This document shows, piece by piece, positions 1 through 7,102 of a stretch of 21,445 nucleotides of DNA; within the stretch, counting starts at the first letter, position 1; the number at the start of each line of letters is the position of its first letter. The translations under genes and the position numbers were made by a program. The DNA lies in assembly GCA_002293275.1 (NCBI GenBank), contig DBCX01000045.1, positions 9,046 through 30,490 on the forward strand, written 5' to 3'. Source of the DNA: Cyanobacteria bacterium UBA947. Lineage in GTDB: Bacteria > Cyanobacteriota > Vampirovibrionia > Gastranaerophilales > Gastranaerophilaceae. The notes below the pieces were generated by a model that was given only the letters and a program-made list of their open reading frames with translations, had not been told where the DNA came from and made no database searches.

Positions 1-902
1 TTTTTTACGCTCAAAATCGCTGCCCGGGCGCCGTTTATCCGCGAGAAAAACGTGTAATCCTCGGACCCCAGCTCAACACGTCCGATATCTCTAAGCCTTA
101 TTTTTGAACCGTTCGGGTTCTCACGCACAATGATATCTTCAAACTGTTTCGGGTCAACAAGCCTGCCGGGGGTACGCATCGTAATTTGCAGCGATTGTTT
201 GTTTATCATAGGTTCTTCGCCCAACCCACCCGGCGCCGCCTGCGTGTTCTGCGCACGAACCGCGTTCAAAACCTCATCAGGGTCAATCCCGAAGTTATTT
301 ATCTTGTTCACATCCAGCCAAATCCGCATCGCGTATTGCGAACCGCCGAAAGTCGTTACATCATCTGTGCCCGGGATACGGTCGAGTTCGCTTTCAATGT
401 TGATTATAGAGTAGTTTGCGACATAAAGCGGGTCATAAACCCCGTCAGGCGAGCTTACCGCCGCCATCAAAATACCCGCACCACCCGTTGATTTGCGTAC
501 CTGAACCCCGAATCGCCGCGCCTCCTCCGGGAGCCTCGGCATTACAAGTTGGAGCTTGTTTTGGATGTTAACCATGTTCATTGAAGGGTTTGTACCTATC
601 GCAAAATATATAGTCAGCGAATACGAGCCGGTCTGCGAAGTTGACTGCATATAAAGCATGTTTTCCGCGCCGTTGAGGGCTTCTTCAATCGGTGCGGCAA
701 GGGTTTGCTCAACAACGCTGCCGCTCGCACCCGGATAAGTCGCCGATACAACAACCTGCGGCGGTGTAATTGACGGATATTCCTCCAACGGCAGCAGCGC
801 CGCAAACAATATCCCCGCAAGCGTAATGACCAGCGAAACTACTATCGCAAGTTTCGGCCTTCTTATAAATAGGTATTTCACTTCGTTTTTTGATTTTTTC
901 AT
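1..902 (-). CDS. RND multidrug efflux pump, inner-membrane transporter (partial, N-terminal ~300 residues)
   Basis: This is the N-terminal part of a proton-driven resistance-nodulation-division (AcrB/MexB-like) pump. The reading frame starts at ATG 902 and runs off the left edge of the window, giving 300 codons of a protein that is usually about 1,050 residues. It has a basic cytoplasmic start followed by the first membrane helix (LAIVVSLVITLAGILFAAL), then the family's EEYPSITPPQVVVSATYPGA segment and the porter-domain stretch with LNGAENMLYMQS. Later comes the DVTTFGGSQYAMRIWLD block, also typical of the family. It lies 3 bases downstream of the membrane-fusion protein gene, so the two are surely co-transcribed. 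The transmembrane proton-relay residues are outside the window, and the substrate cannot be told. Confidence 0.93.
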   Translation of the reverse strand, partial: MKKSKNEVKYLFIRRPKLAIVVSLVITLAGILFAALLPLEEYPSITPPQVVVSATYPGASGSVVEQTLAAPIEEALNGAENMLYMQSTSQTGSYSLTIYFAIGTNPSMNMVNIQNKLQLVMPRLPEEARRFGVQVRKSTGGAGILMAAVSSPDGVYDPLYVANYSIINIESELDRIPGTDDVTTFGGSQYAMRIWLDVNKINNFGIDPDEVLNAVRAQNTQAAPGGLGEEPMINKQSLQITMRTPGRLVDPKQFEDIIVRENPNGSKIRLRDIGRVELGSEDYTFFSRINGARAAILSVK

Positions 903-905
903 TGA

Positions 906-1988
906 TTAATCGCTATTTTTTACGTTGACCGGTTTGCCCGGCATTACCTTTTGAACCCCATCTACAACCACACGGTCGCCTGCCTTTAACCCCTCGTTAA
1001 CGATGTAATAATTACCCTCTTGCGCGCCAACCTTGATATATGTCAAATGCGCCACACTCTCATCATCAACGGTGTAAACATACTTGCCCGCCTGATTTGA
1101 TTGAACCGCAACCTGCGGCACAATAGGGATTTTGACCGTCTTGTTGGAAAACAGCTTTATTGTGACAAGCTCCCCGTTAATCAGCTCATTATCAGGGTTT
1201 GCGAAGGTGGCACGCATATTCACCGTGCCGGTTGTCTGATCAATAACGTTATCTTGAAAATCCTGAACCCCCGCTTTGCCGTAAATCTGCCCGCCCGGCA
1301 GCATCAACTCAACCTTGCGGTTTTTACTGTCGGCACCGTCGGTCTCTGTCAGCAGTGTGAAATCCTTGATTTCCAGCGGGAATGTGACAAATATCGGGTC
1401 GGTGCTGTTTATCGTCAAAATCGTTGAAGATGCCGGGCTGACGAAGTTTCCGACGGTAATTGTCATCATACCGACCTGCCCGTCAACGGTTGCGGTGACT
1501 TTTGTGTAGCCAAGGTTGCGCAGCGCATCGTTATACTGTGCACGGAGCATGTCGCGCTGGGCAAGCGTCTGGTCATACTGCGATTTTGAGATGTAATCTT
1601 TTGCAACAAGCTCTTTTGCCCGCACGTGCTGTTTTTCCGCCAGCGTGAGCTGCGCACGCAGGTTATCTGCTGCATTCTGGTACTCGCGCGGCTCAATCAA
1701 GAACAGCGGGTCGCCTTTTTTTACGTGGTCGCCTTCTTTAACGTAAAGCTTTTCCAAAAACCCTGAAATCCGCGCACTGATTGTAACCCTGTGCTGTGAA
1801 AGCACCCGCCCCGGCGCCTCAAACACACGGATGTTCTCAATTTCAGTGACTTCTTGCACCGAAACAACAGGGGTCGCCTGTTTTTTGTTTTTAAACGCAC
1901 CGATAATCTGCCCGAATTGCCCGAACAGCATACGAAACAACACTATCGCGATTAATATACATAAAATTATAGTAATTCTTCTTTGCAT
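906..1988 (-). CDS. RND efflux periplasmic adaptor (membrane-fusion protein, AcrA/MexA type)
   Basis: This 360-residue adaptor would bridge the inner-membrane RND pump to an outer-membrane channel. One N-terminal membrane anchor (about residues 5-23) is visible and no lipobox, so it is held by a helix rather than a lipid. Residues 68-100 carry the lipoyl-like half motif (SGFLEKLYVKEGDHVKKGDP), and residues 103-165 form the alpha-helical hairpin. The second lipoyl half (TVDGQVG, near 170) and beta-barrel follow, and the protein ends in a C-terminal membrane-proximal domain (VVVDGVQKVMPGKPV). Length is normal for the family. It starts 5 bases after rdgB and ends 3 bases before the pump gene. 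No TolC-like outer-membrane gene is in the window. Confidence 0.93.
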   Translation of the reverse strand: MQRRITIILCILIAIVLFRMLFGQFGQIIGAFKNKKQATPVVSVQEVTEIENIRVFEAPGRVLSQHRVTISARISGFLEKLYVKEGDHVKKGDPLFLIEPREYQNAADNLRAQLTLAEKQHVRAKELVAKDYISKSQYDQTLAQRDMLRAQYNDALRNLGYTKVTATVDGQVGMMTITVGNFVSPASSTILTINSTDPIFVTFPLEIKDFTLLTETDGADSKNRKVELMLPGGQIYGKAGVQDFQDNVIDQTTGTVNMRATFANPDNELINGELVTIKLFSNKTVKIPIVPQVAVQSNQAGKYVYTVDDESVAHLTYIKVGAQEGNYYIVNEGLKAGDRVVVDGVQKVMPGKPVNVKNSD

Positions 1989-1993
1989 GCTTA

Positions 1994-2539
1994 CTATCTT
2001 ATCATAAACATAAGAGATTGCAGTGCTTTTGCACGGTGTGAAATCTTATTTTTTTCGGGCTCGTCCATTTGCGCAAAAGTCAGTCCCGTTTCGTTTGAAA
2101 TAAAAACGGGGTCATAGCCAAAACCGTTGCTGCCCGCTGGTTTTAGGGCGATTGTCCCGTGACACTCGCCGGTTGTTTGCGCGAGAATTTTGCCGGTCTT
2201 GTCCACAAGCGTTATTGCGCAGACAAATTTTGCACGCCGGTTTGTTTGGCCTTCAAGCTCTTTTAGCAGTTTTTCAATCGCCGCTTGTGATGTGGCGGCG
2301 TATCTTGCCGAAAACACCCCGGGCGAACCGCCAAGAGCCTCCACGCAAAGTCCGGAATCATCTGCAATCGCAGGTTTTCCGGTCAATTCGGCGGCCGCGC
2401 GCGCTTTTATCACGGAGTTTTCCTCAAAAGTCGCACCGGTTTCTTCAACATCAATGTCTACCGCGCTGCAATCAAGCCCCATTGCACGGAACTCCTCAAC
2501 CTTGTGCGGGTTTGAGGTCGCTAATATTATCTCACTCAC
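1994..2539 (-). CDS. rdgB: RdgB/HAM1 family XTP/dITP pyrophosphatase
   Basis: This 181-residue house-cleaning enzyme hydrolyses non-canonical purine triphosphates (dITP, XTP) to monophosphates and keeps them out of nucleic acids. The family signatures are all present: the N-terminal LATSNPHKVEEF, the catalytic ADDSGLCVEALGGSPGVFSARYA region, the GSNGFGYDPVF loop and the C-terminal KNKISHRAKAL. The start is GTG at 2539, overlapping the uppS stop as GTGA, which implies translational coupling. Length and all motifs are normal, so it should be an intact enzyme. Its place between uppS and an efflux system is a genome-specific arrangement and says nothing special about function. Confidence 0.95.
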   Translation of the reverse strand: MSEIILATSNPHKVEEFRAMGLDCSAVDIDVEETGATFEENSVIKARAAAELTGKPAIADDSGLCVEALGGSPGVFSARYAATSQAAIEKLLKELEGQTNRRAKFVCAITLVDKTGKILAQTTGECHGTIALKPAGSNGFGYDPVFISNETGLTFAQMDEPEKNKISHRAKALQSLMFMIR

Positions 2540-3270
2540 GCCCCAAACCTTCTTTGTCTGTTATGAAACTCATAAATCGCGTCGGAAAGCGACTGTTCAT
2601 CAAACTCCGGCCAGTATTGTCTGGTCACAATAAACTCGGAGTAGGCAATCTGCCACAACAGGTAGTTTGAAACCCGCATCTCGCCGCCGGTACGGATTAA
2701 AAGGTCAGGGTCGGATGTGGTGTAAAGGTTTTTAGATATGGTGTTTTCGGTAATATCTTCAGGTCTAAGCTTGCCGGATGCGGCTTGCGCGGCAATCAGG
2801 CGGCACGCGTTGGTGATTTCCGCCCGCGCGCCGTAATTGAACGCTATTTGCAGCCGGACACCCGTGTTGTTTTTGGTTGTTTCAACCGCCTCGGACAGAA
2901 CATCTTGTAATTTGCGGCTCAGCGCGGTCAAATCACCGATAAAGCTAATCACAATCCCGTTCGCATGCATCTCTTTCAGCTCATTTTTTATCGTGCTGGC
3001 AAGCAAATCCATCAAAAACGCCACCTCTTCCGGGTTGCGGTTCCAGTTCTCGGTTGAAAACGCGTAGACGGTCAAGGACTTAACCCCAAATTTGTCGCAC
3101 GCTTGAATCGTTGATTTAAGCGCGTCAACGCCTTTTTTGTGCCCCATTGCGCTTGGCAGGCCGTGCTCTTTCGCCCAGCGGCGGTTGCCGTCCATAATTA
3201 TCGCTATATGCTGCAAATTCGTTTCTTTTACTATATTTCTGACGGGGCAGTTTTTTTCAATAACATTCAT
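2536..3270 (-). CDS. uppS: Isoprenyl transferase (undecaprenyl diphosphate synthase)
   Basis: This enzyme makes the C55 lipid carrier for cell-wall and LPS precursors by adding isopentenyl units in cis to farnesyl diphosphate. Motifs are IAIIMDGNRRWAKEHG (catalytic Asp at about residue 27), YAFSTENWNRNPEEV, the NYGARAEI region, and DPDLLIRTGGEMRVSNYLLW with its essential Arg residues. I chose ATG 3270 (244 residues) rather than the upstream in-frame ATG at 3306. It matches the family's usual N-terminus, and a -10 box (TACAAT) lies at 3278-3283, inside the longer version. With that start the mRNA would be essentially leaderless. The gene leads the uppS-rdgB-adaptor-pump run. Confidence 0.95.
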   Translation of the reverse strand: MNVIEKNCPVRNIVKETNLQHIAIIMDGNRRWAKEHGLPSAMGHKKGVDALKSTIQACDKFGVKSLTVYAFSTENWNRNPEEVAFLMDLLASTIKNELKEMHANGIVISFIGDLTALSRKLQDVLSEAVETTKNNTGVRLQIAFNYGARAEITNACRLIAAQAASGKLRPEDITENTISKNLYTTSDPDLLIRTGGEMRVSNYLLWQIAYSEFIVTRQYWPEFDEQSLSDAIYEFHNRQRRFGA

Positions 3271-3277
3271 AAACCAA

Positions 3278-3283
3278 ATTGTA
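3278..3283 (-). promoter_or_regulatory. Probable -10 element of uppS (leaderless start)
   Basis: On the minus strand TACAAT ends 7 bases before the uppS ATG (3270), which puts the expected transcription start at about 3271-3270. No Shine-Dalgarno sequence precedes the ATG. The -35 is weak (TGTTCA, 16 bases upstream). The same geometry recurs at other genes in the window. Confidence 0.55.
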
Positions 3284-3349
3284 CTACAAACATGTTTTTT
3301 GAACATTGTAACAAAAACTTAATAATTCAGAGGCAAAAAAAGCAATTTT

Positions 3350-3376
3350 TTGAGAGTTATATACTTTATATATACA
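3350..3376 (+). promoter_or_regulatory. Probable promoter of the 75-residue small gene
   Basis: The AT-rich stretch contains TTGAGA (3350-3355) and TATACA (3371-3376) with a 15-base spacer, and a second -10-like TATACT at 3360-3365. The exact start is uncertain. It lies 30 to 50 bases ahead of ATG 3408, which also has its own purine-rich ribosome site (AAAGAGAG at about 3390-3397). Confidence 0.4.
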
Positions 3377-3407
3377 AGAGAGATTTAAAGAAAGAGAGCA
3401 AACACAA

Positions 3408-3635
3408 ATGGCAAAGTTCGGTTCACTAACTTCTAAACAAAACAAGGTTTTCAACACAGAAAACATTGCATATATCCACAAACGTGACAGACAAATGCGT
3501 TTCAACAACTCGCAAGACCCAATCCACTATGTGTTTGACGTTTTGGAAAACAGACCGATTAAAGTGTTGGCAAAAGAATTCGTAAAAGATTCGTTCTTTG
3601 AAGTCGCGAATTTCGTAACCAACATCGTTAGATAA
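3408..3635 (+). CDS. Small conserved-looking protein of unknown function (75 residues)
   Basis: I do not recognise this protein. It starts MAKFGSLTSKQNKVF, is basic and rich in Asn, Lys and Phe, and has no signal peptide, membrane helix, Cys pair or known motif. It is probably real: it has a ribosome site about 10 bases upstream of ATG 3408, its own AT-rich promoter region, and a strong hairpin terminator 38 bases after the stop (3673-3697). The antisense frame over the same region has none of these. The gene stands alone between two divergent units, the arrangement of a small, separately transcribed and possibly abundant protein. No function is proposed. Confidence 0.75.
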   Translation: MAKFGSLTSKQNKVFNTENIAYIHKRDRQMRFNNSQDPIHYVFDVLENRPIKVLAKEFVKDSFFEVANFVTNIVR

Positions 3636-3672
3636 TCAATAAGGAAAAAGGAAAATAGAATAGGAAAGTTAC

Positions 3673-3697
3673 AAAAGGCGCTGCGGGCGCCTTTTTA
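3673..3697 (+). terminator. Intrinsic (rho-independent) terminator
   Basis: AAAAGGCGC (3673-3681), a TGCGG loop and GCGCCTTTTT (3687-3696) form a GC-rich stem whose foot is extended by A-T pairs and followed by a T-run. It closes the small gene at 3408-3635. It lies only 6 bases before the end of the convergent XRE gene and may work in both directions. Confidence 0.9.
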
Positions 3698-3702
3698 TTT
3701 TG

Positions 3703-3927
3703 TCAAAACGGTTCAAACATTTTTGGCAGTTCTATATTAAATGCTGCGGCAAGTTTTACTATTGTTTCCAATGTCGGTGAGCTTTCACCGCGTTCAACAT
3801 TACCCAAATATGCACGGCTCAAATCAGCTTTTTCGGCGAGAAACTCTTGTGTCCACCCACGTTTAGTGCGTTCCAAAAGAACTTTCATTCCAAAATTTTT
3901 TGCTGCGCTGCTAATTTTACTTTCCAT
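3703..3927 (-). CDS. XRE-family helix-turn-helix repressor (74 residues)
   Basis: This is a single-domain DNA-binding protein of the Cro/CI (HTH_3) fold. The diagnostic run is RTKRGWTQEFLAEKADLSR, then YLGNVERGESSPTLETI and KLAAAFNIELPKMF. Helix 2-turn-helix 3 covers about residues 27-48, and nothing follows the domain. It starts at ATG 3927 without a Shine-Dalgarno sequence. A TATAGT hexamer on the minus strand (3935-3940) ends 7 bases before the ATG, so the message may be leaderless. That hexamer lies inside one arm of a perfect inverted repeat (3927-3940/3972-3985), so autorepression is likely. The divergent neighbour at 4017 should be co-regulated. Its partner and inducing signal are unknown. 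Confidence 0.9.
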   Translation of the reverse strand: MESKISSAAKNFGMKVLLERTKRGWTQEFLAEKADLSRAYLGNVERGESSPTLETIVKLAAAFNIELPKMFEPF

Positions 3928-3985
3928 TATGATAACTATAATAGCCTATTGACAAGATATATTCTACGTGATATAGTTATCATAA
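3927..3985. promoter_or_regulatory. Divergent operator/promoter: 14-bp perfect inverted repeat around a consensus promoter
   Basis: TTATGATAACTATA (3927-3940) is repeated exactly in inverted form as TATAGTTATCATAA (3972-3985), with 31 bases between the arms. The plus-strand promoter is TTGACA (3949-3954), 17 bases, TATAGT (3972-3977); its -10 is part of the right arm. By symmetry the left arm holds a TATAGT -10 for the XRE gene on the minus strand. A dimer or tetramer of the XRE protein bound to both arms would cover both -10 boxes. Confidence 0.8.
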
Positions 3986-4016
3986 AGATGTATATATAAT
4001 TCAGAAAAGAGGTTAT

Positions 4017-4220
4017 ATGGAAGAAAAATTACAAGAGTTTATGATAGAACTCGGGGAGATATCGTCGCTGTTTCGCGCGATGTCGCAATCTGTTTTTTAT
4101 TGCTACGATTACGACAAAGGCACCACACACCTTATATCCGTTTCAGAACTTATTGACAAAAGACTCGGCAAACTCCACGAGAATATTGAATTCGCGTTAC
4201 GAACTTGCGAAAACAAATAA
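4017..4220 (+). CDS. Small acidic protein of unknown function, divergent from an XRE repressor (67 residues)
   Basis: I do not recognise this family. The protein starts MEEKLQEFMIELGEISSLF, looks mostly helical, and has no signal peptide, membrane helix or catalytic motif. A good ribosome site (AAAAGAGG at 4005-4012) sits 4 bases before ATG 4017. A consensus promoter (TTGACA, 17 bases, TATAGT) lies upstream with its -10 inside the operator shared with the divergent XRE gene. It is therefore the likely repression target. The trpS -35 and -10 region overlaps or abuts its 3' end. It could be a phage-derived or plasmid-derived accessory protein; that is inference. Confidence 0.7.
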   Translation: MEEKLQEFMIELGEISSLFRAMSQSVFYCYDYDKGTTHLISVSELIDKRLGKLHENIEFALRTCENK

Positions 4221-4235
4221 AGTTTATGCTATAAT
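4205..4235 (+). promoter_or_regulatory. trpS promoter (extended -10, leaderless geometry)
   Basis: TGC followed by TATAAT (4230-4235) is an extended -10 box ending 7 bases before the trpS ATG at 4243. TTGCGA (4205-4210) could be a -35 with a long 19-base spacer. The expected transcription start is at or one base before the start codon. No Shine-Dalgarno sequence is present, and there is no room for a T-box or attenuator leader. Confidence 0.6.
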
Positions 4236-4242
4236 TGAAACC

Positions 4243-5226
4243 ATGAAAAAGACTATCGCATCTGGAATGAGGCCCACGGGCAAACTCCATCTGGGACACT
4301 ATTTGGGGGTTATTCAAAACTGGGTCAGCCTGCAAGACCAATACGACTGCTACTTCTTTGCCGCCGATTGGCACGCGCTTACCACCAAATTTGACAAAAC
4401 CGAAACCCTCGCCCAGGATACCCTTGATGTTATTACCGACTGGCTTGCAAGCGGGCTTGACCCCGCGCGCGCAACGCTTTACGTCCAATCGCTCGTCCCG
4501 CAAATCGCCGAGCTTAATATTCTGCTTGGCATGATTACCCCGCAAAACTGGGTCGAGCGCGACCCGACCCTGAAGGATTTGGTCAAAATGCACGCAGATA
4601 TAAGCTACGGGATGCTCGGCTACCCTGTGTTGATGTCCTCGGATATTATGGCCTTCAACGCCCACGCCGTGCCGGTCGGCTCCGATCAGGTCGCCCACAT
4701 TGAAATAACCCGCGATATCGCCCGCCGCTTTAACAATATTTACAAAACAAACTTTTTTATTGAGCCCGAGCCGGTTTTGAACGATTGCGCGCTAATCTGC
4801 GGCCTTGACGGCCAAAAAATGGGTAAATCCTTTGACAACGATATAAAAATTTCGGACACAGATGAGGTGACCGCAAAAAAGGTTATGTCCGCAATAACAG
4901 ACCCCGCGCGCGTTCGCCGCGATGACACGGGCAACCCCGACCAATGCCAGGTCGCGTTTAAATATTGGCAGATTTTTGGCACGCCTGTACAAATTGAAGC
5001 AGCTCAAAGTGAGTGCCGCGCGGGTTCACGCGGATGCGCCGACTGCAAACGTCAACTTGCCGCGGTTATTAACGAAAAATTTGCACCCGTTCGCGAGCGC
5101 CGCAGATATTTTGAGCAAAACCAAGACGAAGTAAAACAAATTATCACCGACGGCAGCGCAAAAGCACGCGCCAAAGCACAAGAAACCCTTACGGAAGTTA
5201 AAAAAATTATAGGAATATACAGATGA
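4243..5226 (+). CDS. trpS: Tryptophanyl-tRNA synthetase
   Basis: This class I aminoacyl-tRNA synthetase charges tRNA-Trp. With ATG 4243 it has 327 residues, the normal bacterial size. The HIGH-type motif is PTGKLHLGHYLG near the N-terminus, followed by YFFAADWHALTT (amino-acid pocket). The KMSKS loop is present as QKMGKSFDN. The C-terminal GCADCKR and APVRERR blocks are typical. The longer in-frame start at 4153 is rejected because it overlaps the previous gene and removes the promoter. The stop overlaps lptB by four bases (ATGA), so an LPS-export pair is translated from the same message. Confidence 0.96.
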   Translation: MKKTIASGMRPTGKLHLGHYLGVIQNWVSLQDQYDCYFFAADWHALTTKFDKTETLAQDTLDVITDWLASGLDPARATLYVQSLVPQIAELNILLGMITPQNWVERDPTLKDLVKMHADISYGMLGYPVLMSSDIMAFNAHAVPVGSDQVAHIEITRDIARRFNNIYKTNFFIEPEPVLNDCALICGLDGQKMGKSFDNDIKISDTDEVTAKKVMSAITDPARVRRDDTGNPDQCQVAFKYWQIFGTPVQIEAAQSECRAGSRGCADCKRQLAAVINEKFAPVRERRRYFEQNQDEVKQIITDGSAKARAKAQETLTEVKKIIGIYR

Positions 5227-5960
5227 AAAAAAGTACAACGATTAAGGCAAAAAATTTGATAAAAATTTACGGCGACCGCTCGGTTGTGAACGATGTCAGC
5301 TTTGAGATGAGCAAAGGCGAGGTTGTCGGCTTGCTCGGCCCAAACGGCGCCGGCAAAACAACAACTTTTTATATGGTTGTCGGGCTTGTCAAACCCAACT
5401 CCGGCAAGGTCCTGCTTGACAAACACAATATTTCATCCTGGACGATGGATACCCGCGCGCGCGCCGGGATTGGTTATCTGCCGCAGGAGGCGTCGATTTT
5501 TAGAAAACTCAGCGTGGAAGACAACATAAAACTTGTCCTTGAAATGAACGACAAGCTCACCGTCAACGAGAAACGGCACAAGCTGGAAGAGCTTTTGGAC
5601 GAGTTTGGCGTAAAACGTTTGCGCAAATATTCCGCGGTATCGCTCTCCGGCGGGGAGCGCCGGCGGGTTGAGCTTGCGCGCGCGCTTGCCGCAAGCCCTG
5701 ATTTTATCCTGCTTGACGAGCCTTTCACCGGTATTGACCCGATTGCAATCGGCGAAATCAAGGACAATATCCGCAAACTCTCTGTGGAAAAGGGTTTGGG
5801 CGTGCTCATCACAGACCACAACCCAAAGGCAACACTGTCTATCACCGACCGCGCATACGTTATTTTTGACGGTAAAATTAAAATTCAGGGTAAAAGTACG
5901 GATGTTGCTGTTGACCCTGTGGCCAAAGAATTCTATCTCGGGAAGGATTTCAAGCTCTAA
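5223..5960 (+). CDS. lptB: LPS export ABC transporter ATP-binding protein LptB
   Basis: This cytoplasmic ATPase powers LPS extraction from the inner membrane in the Lpt machine. All ABC motifs are visible in the 245-residue protein: Walker A GPNGAGKTT (about residues 39-47), Q-loop LPQEASIFRKLSV (the LptB form, with SIF and RKLSV), signature LSGGERRRVELARAL, Walker B FILLDEPFTGIDPIA and H-loop ITDHN. The SIFRKL and GIDPIA forms set it apart from the LivF/LivG amino-acid ATPases. ATG 5223 overlaps the trpS stop, and the lptB stop overlaps the start of the YjgP/YjgQ permease, giving a tightly coupled trio. Confidence 0.94.
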   Translation: MKKSTTIKAKNLIKIYGDRSVVNDVSFEMSKGEVVGLLGPNGAGKTTTFYMVVGLVKPNSGKVLLDKHNISSWTMDTRARAGIGYLPQEASIFRKLSVEDNIKLVLEMNDKLTVNEKRHKLEELLDEFGVKRLRKYSAVSLSGGERRRVELARALAASPDFILLDEPFTGIDPIAIGEIKDNIRKLSVEKGLGVLITDHNPKATLSITDRAYVIFDGKIKIQGKSTDVAVDPVAKEFYLGKDFKL

Positions 5961-7102
5961 TGGCGGTAAAAGAAACGTGGCGGCTGCCAAAAATTACGAT
6001 TTACGATAAATATGTGTTCAAGCAGGTGCTTTTTGCGACCGTGGCTGCGGTTTTGCTGTTCACCGTTGTGTGGATTGCGCCGGAGATGCTGCTTAACACA
6101 ATAAAAAGAACCATCTCCGGCGTCTACGATTTCAAAACCGCCATAATGGTGCTGGTTTACGAGCTGCCGAAAATTCTTGGCCGGACGCTGCCGGGCGGAC
6201 TGCTGCTGGGTACACTTTTTACCTTTGACAAATTGAGCAAAGACAGCGAGGTGACTATTTTGCGTGCGGTAGGGATTTCGTTTCAGCGTATCGCAGCGCC
6301 GGTTGTGCTTTTGAGCTTGATGGTCACAGGGCTGTGTTTTGTGATTTATGACAAACTGATTCCAATCTCCGCCCAAAAACTCAACGCAATCCACGGTTCA
6401 AGACCTTCCACCCAGTATATTTACAATGTGAAAGACGACGAGGGCGTGCCTGTAACATCGGTTATTGTCTCGCGCTATCAGGACAAGCGGCTGGAAAACG
6501 TTATTGTGCTTGACTTTGCACGCAAGGTTTATGCCGACGTCCACCAGCTGTCAGATATTTATTTTGCAAAACACGGCACCACCTTGCCCGACCGGTGGAA
6601 TTTGACCGATATTACGCATTACAAGATTTCGGAAGACGGGATTTATTTTTATATCACTAATATCAACCAAATGGATATCCTGCAAGGCCAAACCGCCCAG
6701 GATGCGCGGACTTTGATGGAGTATTCAGCAAGAGATTTGAGCAAACAAGAGCGTACAATCACCAACGCCGAGCTGTGGAGCTACATAACACTTTTGAAAA
6801 AAGAGGGGCTGGACGAGGAATACAGGTATATGCTGAACAAATATTTTCAGCGGTTTATCAGCCCGTTTGTGTGCGTGCTGCTGTCGCTGATGGGCGTTAT
6901 ATTAGGGTTTAGCAAGCCGCGCGAGCAAAAAATCGTCGGGTTCACAATCGCAATCGGCGCTATCGCGCTGTATTACATCACGCTGCCGTGCTTTGATACA
7001 CTGGCCGAAAAAGGCGTGCTGCACCCGTTTTTGACCGCAATAATCCCGTCGCTTGCGTTTTTGGCAGCGACCGTCGCGTTCTACAAATCCAAAGACCTAT
7101 AA
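5960..7102 (+). CDS. lptF: LptF/LptG (YjgP/YjgQ) family LPS export permease
   Basis: This is the membrane half of the LPS extractor, working with LptB. The 380 residues follow the family layout: three N-terminal membrane helices (about 20-42, 60-88 and 110-130), a periplasmic beta-jellyroll region (about 140-285) and three C-terminal helices (about 290-375). The DSEVTILRAVGIS segment after helix 2 is the classic coupling-helix motif, and GFSKPREQKIVGF lies between the C-terminal helices. The start ATG 5960 shares bases with the lptB stop (TAATG). Only one such permease is present here; it may form a homodimer or pair with a copy elsewhere. Its end overlaps the convergent gene by 6 bases. Confidence 0.93.
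   Translation: MAVKETWRLPKITIYDKYVFKQVLFATVAAVLLFTVVWIAPEMLLNTIKRTISGVYDFKTAIMVLVYELPKILGRTLPGGLLLGTLFTFDKLSKDSEVTILRAVGISFQRIAAPVVLLSLMVTGLCFVIYDKLIPISAQKLNAIHGSRPSTQYIYNVKDDEGVPVTSVIVSRYQDKRLENVIVLDFARKVYADVHQLSDIYFAKHGTTLPDRWNLTDITHYKISEDGIYFYITNINQMDILQGQTAQDARTLMEYSARDLSKQERTITNAELWSYITLLKKEGLDEEYRYMLNKYFQRFISPFVCVLLSLMGVILGFSKPREQKIVGFTIAIGAIALYYITLPCFDTLAEKGVLHPFLTAIIPSLAFLAATVAFYKSKDL

Noticed and set aside
3271..3306. Longer N-terminus for uppS (ATG 3306)
   Set aside because: The added 12 residues contain the -10 box, and the family usually starts about 25 residues before DGNRRW, as with ATG 3270.
3703..4220. Toxin-antitoxin pair
   Set aside because: The two genes are divergent, not co-transcribed, and the 67-residue protein has no toxin motif. 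A repressor-target switch is a better reading.
4153..4242. Longer N-terminus for trpS
   Set aside because: It would overlap the previous gene and include the extended -10 promoter. TrpRS normally begins a few residues before PTGKLHLGH, as with ATG 4243.
4221..4242. T-box or attenuator upstream of trpS
   Set aside because: Only 22 bases separate the previous stop from ATG, and the -10 box occupies them. There is no leader to fold.
4150..4698. Minus-strand 182-codon frame over trpS
   Set aside because: trpS is certain in the plus strand; the antisense frame has no recognisable motif or start signal.
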